The translations under genes were made by a program, and so were the position numbers. From assembly GCA_934149245.1 (NCBI GenBank), contig CAKPER010000050.1:1-8137 (forward strand): a stretch of DNA of 8,137 nucleotides. Direction: 5' to 3'. The stretch comes from an uncultured Bacilli bacterium (GTDB taxonomy: Bacteria; Bacillota_I; Bacilli_A; RF39; UBA660). Below, in pieces: positions 5,280 to 8,137 of the stretch. Each line of letters starts with the position of its first letter. Position 1 is the first letter of the stretch. Below the pieces are notes generated by a model. It was not told the DNA's origin, ran no database searches, and was given only the letters and a program-made list of their open reading frames with translations.

Positions 5280-6524
5280 ATGATATTAGAATTTAGTGTT
5301 GCAAATTTTTTATCATTTAAAGATAAAGTTACTTTTAGTATGCTTGCAAATGCTACAAATGGATTAGAGGATAATTATATTATATCTAATGATCGAAGGG
5401 TATTAAAAACAAATGCAATATATGGTGCAAATGCATCAGGAAAAACTAATTTGTTTAAAATATTAACTATTGTAATATCAATGTTAAGAAGTTCAAATAT
5501 TGTGAATATAAATGCAAAATTACCGATTGTTTCGTTTAAATTTGATAAAAAAACTATTAATAAACCAAGTGAATTTGAAATTAAATTTATTGTTGATGAT
5601 GTACGTTATGTTTATGGGTTTATAGCAGATACAAATAAAATACATGAAGAGTATTTATATTATTATCCAAATGGAAGAGAAACAAAAATTTTTGATAGAA
5701 CTAATACAAATGATTATTCTTTTCCACAAAAAGATGAAAAATTATTGAATGATATAGCTGCTAAAAATGCACCAAATAAATTTTTTATTGCAACTGCAAC
5801 AAACTGGAATTATGAAAAAACAAAAAGTCCATATAAATTTTTAAGTGCAGATATTAATACTTTTAATAATTTAGGAGGTCTTCGAGATCTAGCTCTAAGT
5901 GAATATTTAAAAAATAATAAAGAATTAAAAGATTTTGCATTAGAATTTTTGAAAAAAGCAGATTTCAATATAGAAGATTATAAAGTATTAGAGACAGATG
6001 TTCCGGATGATGTATTGGCAGCAATACCTGATTTTATTAAAGCTGGAATGAATATGAAAGAAAAACCAAAAGTGTTTACTGCATTTTTTAAACATAAAGG
6101 CTCTGATGTTGAATTATCATATGAAGAAGAATCAATGGGAACTCAAATTATTTTTTGCTTTATTCCATTTATTAAGGATGCATTAAATAATAAAAGAGTT
6201 GTAGTAGTAGATGAGTTAGATAAAAGTTTACATCCATATTTGGTTGAAATGATAGTTCAAATGTTTAATGATCCTGATATAAATAAAAATGGTGCACAAT
6301 TAATATTTAATACTCACGATACTAATTTATTAAAACTAAACATTTTGAGAAGAGATCAGATATGGTTTGCAGAAAAAGATGATAAGAACGGAATAAGTGA
6401 TTTATATCCTTTAAGTGATTTTTCTGTAAGAAAAACGGAGAATGTTGAGAGAGGATATATGCTTGGTAGATATGGAGCTGTTCCTTTTATCAAAAATGAT
6501 TTTAATTTATGGGAAGAAGAGTAG
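5280..6524 (+). CDS. rloA: RloA/AbiLi-type AAA ATPase
   Basis: This 414-residue ABC-like (AAA_15/AAA_21) ATPase starts MILEFSVANFLSFKDK, the usual opening of this family. Walker A is GANASGKT (49-56), a signature-like SMGTQ lies at 285-289, Walker B is VVVVDELD (307-314) followed by SLHP, and the H-loop is NTHD (H346). All ATPase residues are present, so it is probably active. It is the sensor or motor half of a two-gene abortive-infection system matching RloA-RloB and lactococcal AbiLi-AbiLii, in which both genes are needed. It is soluble, with no membrane segment. The start is secure from the strong ribosome site. It overlaps rloB by 16 bases. What it senses during phage infection is not shown by the sequence. 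Confidence 0.88.
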   Translation: MILEFSVANFLSFKDKVTFSMLANATNGLEDNYIISNDRRVLKTNAIYGANASGKTNLFKILTIVISMLRSSNIVNINAKLPIVSFKFDKKTINKPSEFEIKFIVDDVRYVYGFIADTNKIHEEYLYYYPNGRETKIFDRTNTNDYSFPQKDEKLLNDIAAKNAPNKFFIATATNWNYEKTKSPYKFLSADINTFNNLGGLRDLALSEYLKNNKELKDFALEFLKKADFNIEDYKVLETDVPDDVLAAIPDFIKAGMNMKEKPKVFTAFFKHKGSDVELSYEEESMGTQIIFCFIPFIKDALNNKRVVVVDELDKSLHPYLVEMIVQMFNDPDINKNGAQLIFNTHDTNLLKLNILRRDQIWFAEKDDKNGISDLYPLSDFSVRKTENVERGYMLGRYGAVPFIKNDFNLWEEE

Positions 6525-7147
6525 AACATAATAGAAGAATTAGTAACGATAGAGTAAGAAAAGTCAGAAAGCAAAAAAGTAAAATATTAATAGCAGCTGA
6601 AGGAAAAAATAAAACAGAAAAGACATACTTTAGTAATTTTGAAGATGGTAAAAAATCATATAATATTACATATGCTAGAGGAAATAATACTGATCCATTA
6701 AAGTTAGTTAAGATGTTAATCAAGGAAATAGATGAATTAAAGTTAGATTTGCAAGACGATGATGTAGCATATTGTATTTTTGATACAGATGTTGATCCAA
6801 ATAAGAATAAAATAATTGAGGAAGCAATTCAATTAGCAAGGAAAAATAATATAAAAATTATTACATCATCGCCATGTTTTGAACTATGGTTCTTACTACA
6901 TTATGATTATACAACTGCAAATATGGATAGCGAAGAAGTAATTAAAAGATTGAAAGAGTATTATCCAAAGTATGAAAAGAACATTAATATTTATCCTGAT
7001 ATCATTAAAGAAATAGATTTAGCAATTGATCGTGCAAAAAAATTAGAAAAGTACCAAACTGATAATAATCGAAGAATAGGAACGGTTGAGGCAAATCCTA
7101 ACACCGAAGTATATAAAATTGTTGAATATTTAATGAAAAAAGGCTAG
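6509..7147 (+). CDS. rloB: RloB/AbiLii family protein, putative TOPRIM-like effector
   Basis: This 212-residue protein matches the RloB family in length and motifs. A basic N-terminus (MGRRVEHNRR) leads into ILIAAEGKNKTEKTYF, with conserved E31-G32 and T36-E37. FDTDVD (D92, D94, D96) sits at the end of a predicted strand. The family hallmark SSPCFELWFLLHY spans 120-132 (E125, H131). The E...DxD spacing looks like a TOPRIM metal site, which would make it a nuclease-type effector; this is inference. The start is chosen because it gives the usual RloB N-terminus. There is no Shine-Dalgarno site, and the ATG lies 13 bases before the rloA stop, so translation is coupled to rloA. It acts with RloA in abortive infection. 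Confidence 0.85.
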   Translation: MGRRVEHNRRISNDRVRKVRKQKSKILIAAEGKNKTEKTYFSNFEDGKKSYNITYARGNNTDPLKLVKMLIKEIDELKLDLQDDDVAYCIFDTDVDPNKNKIIEEAIQLARKNNIKIITSSPCFELWFLLHYDYTTANMDSEEVIKRLKEYYPKYEKNINIYPDIIKEIDLAIDRAKKLEKYQTDNNRRIGTVEANPNTEVYKIVEYLMKKG

Positions 7148-7166
7148 GAATAATTCCTAGCTTTTG
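7136..7166. terminator. Bidirectional terminator shared by rloB and the integrase
   Basis: GCTAGGAA (7143-7150), loop TAA and TTCCTAGC (7154-7161) make a perfect 8-bp stem, with AAAAAAG before it and TTTTG after it. It can therefore work on both strands. The rloB stop (TAG, 7145-7147) is in one arm and the integrase stop (TAG on the minus strand, 7159-7157) in the other. Confidence 0.8.
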
Positions 7167-8137
7167 CTATCTAAATTATCTATAACAGAAACAACAGAGT
7201 CGAGGGCAGTACTAAACATATGTGAATATGTATTTAGTGTTTCCTCGATTTTTGTATGTCCTAAATATTTTGCAACCAATGTAACATTAGCACCATTATT
7301 AATAAGTAATGATGCACATGAATGTCTAAAATCATGAATTCTAATAATCTTTAAACCTGCAAGTGTAGCTAGTTTAGTTCTTCTAAGATATATATTAGAA
7401 TCAGCTATAGGTTTAGCATCTGAAACCACAAAGAAGTCATCATTAAATCCATAGTAGTCTTTTTTATCCTGCTCATAGAGCATTTTAAGGTCATTTAACA
7501 AGACTTTAGTGATAGGTACTATTCTTCTACTATCTCTTGTCTTAGTATCCGAGAATTCAAACTTTATGCGATTATTTCTTTGTGTTATTTGTTTATTAAC
7601 AGATAATACTTTTTTATCAAAATAAATATCTTTCCATGTAAGGCCTTTTAATTCACCTTTACGTAATCCACAGTAATATAATATTTCAAATACACATTTC
7701 CATCTTAAGTCTTCTTCATAAGAAATAAACTTTTTAAACTCATCATAAGTATAATAAGACATTTCTTTTCTACGTTCATTAGGATCTTGAAATTTTGTCA
7801 TTTTATTATATACTGCTTGAAAGTTTAAATTATGCCATTTAACACCAAAGTTTAATATAGATTTAAGAAATTTATAAATATCATTTTTATATCTAAGAGA
7901 TATATTAAGTTTATTTATTTGTCGTTTCCATTGTTCAAACTGCATAATATTAAAATCTTTCACTTTAACAGGATAGAAGCATTCTATAAACTTTTCTTTG
8001 TTATTATATCCATACTTAGTAGTATCTTTCATTATTTCATCGTTATGCATTCTGAATTCTTCATATAAATCTTTAAACGTCATATTGTTATCTTCTACTT
8101 TATCAGTAGAGGTAACTAAAAACATTCTCTCTGCATC
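7157..8137 (-). CDS. int: Tyrosine recombinase (phage/ICE-type integrase), 5' end beyond the window
   Basis: Counting from the Met at 8125, the protein has a SAM-like core-binding domain (about 15-105) and a catalytic domain (about 120-310). The complete tyrosine-recombinase set is visible: R155 (CGLRKGEL), K195 (DTKTRDSRR), H264-x2-R267 (HDFRHS), H290 (LGH) and nucleophile Y300 (TYSHM). It is therefore likely active. The Met at 8125 has only a weak ribosome site, and the frame stays open upstream to the window edge (DAER before Met). That looks like the end of an N-terminal arm-binding domain, so the real start is probably outside the window and the enzyme is of the ~380-400 residue kind. 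It converges on rloB with only 9 bases between stops. It would integrate or excise an element carrying the defence genes. Confidence 0.9.
   Translation of the reverse strand, partial: DAERMFLVTSTDKVEDNNMTFKDLYEEFRMHNDEIMKDTTKYGYNNKEKFIECFYPVKVKDFNIMQFEQWKRQINKLNISLRYKNDIYKFLKSILNFGVKWHNLNFQAVYNKMTKFQDPNERRKEMSYYTYDEFKKFISYEEDLRWKCVFEILYYCGLRKGELKGLTWKDIYFDKKVLSVNKQITQRNNRIKFEFSDTKTRDSRRIVPITKVLLNDLKMLYEQDKKDYYGFNDDFFVVSDAKPIADSNIYLRRTKLATLAGLKIIRIHDFRHSCASLLINNGANVTLVAKYLGHTKIEETLNTYSHMFSTALDSVVSVIDNLDSKS

Noticed and set aside
6356..6723. Two minus-strand frames across the rloA-rloB junction
   Set aside because: They overlap two strongly supported genes with clear motifs. Their hydrophobic translations are what complementary-strand reading of AT-rich, Lys/Glu-rich coding sequence gives.

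Overview
The window is about three-quarters A+T. TGA acts as a stop (it ends the first complete gene) and TGG encodes Trp, so the standard code is used. Strong AGGAGG-type ribosome sites, extended -10 promoters and U-tract terminators point to a low-GC Firmicute (Bacilli/Erysipelotrichia-like or Clostridia-like, possibly gut-derived) rather than a UGA-Trp Mycoplasma. The species cannot be named from the sequence.

Left part (1-1866): the downstream end of a surface-polysaccharide operon on the + strand. It holds the last codons of an upstream gene, a HAD-fold phosphatase-like protein, and a polytopic MATE-like flippase joined to it by an ATGA stop/start overlap. A hairpin-forming inverted repeat straddles the flippase stop codon.

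Middle-left (1931-4084): a monocistronic unit. An extended -10 promoter is followed by a long hairpin with a T7 run (a terminator-like leader or ~60-nt RNA), then a 685-residue ABC/AAA_13 ATPase. That protein has a Walker A motif, a CxxC zinc-hook motif, a signature-like motif, Walker B, an H-loop, and a C-terminal R-x3-E...H arrangement like the PrrC/RloC tRNA anticodon nucleases. It is best read as an RloC-like anti-phage translation-arrest protein.

Centre (4085-5279): mostly non-coding, with stacked hairpins, two terminators, three tandem copies of a 12-bp GGTAC-containing repeat, a 13-bp repeat pair, operator-like palindromes and a possible ~75-nt RNA. It also holds two small convergent genes: a 64-aa zinc-ribbon protein (+) and a 71-aa DUF3892-like protein (-), the latter ending in a terminator that overlaps the former's stop codon.

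Right (5225-8137): a well-defined sigma-70 promoter drives a two-gene operon of RloA-type ATPase and RloB (AbiLi/AbiLii-type abortive infection). A palindromic terminator containing both stop codons separates it from a convergent tyrosine recombinase. The recombinase reading frame stays open to the window edge, so its N-terminus is missing here.

Taken together this looks like an accessory defence locus beside a capsule operon. RloAB plus the small genes probably form cargo of an integrase-bearing element whose left boundary may lie in the repeat-rich 4085-4330 region. RloA-, RloB- and RloC-like families occur together here without any restriction-modification gene in the window. Operator-like dyads lie over at least two promoters, and terminators or hairpins lie upstream of both defence units, which suggests tight control of potentially toxic effectors.
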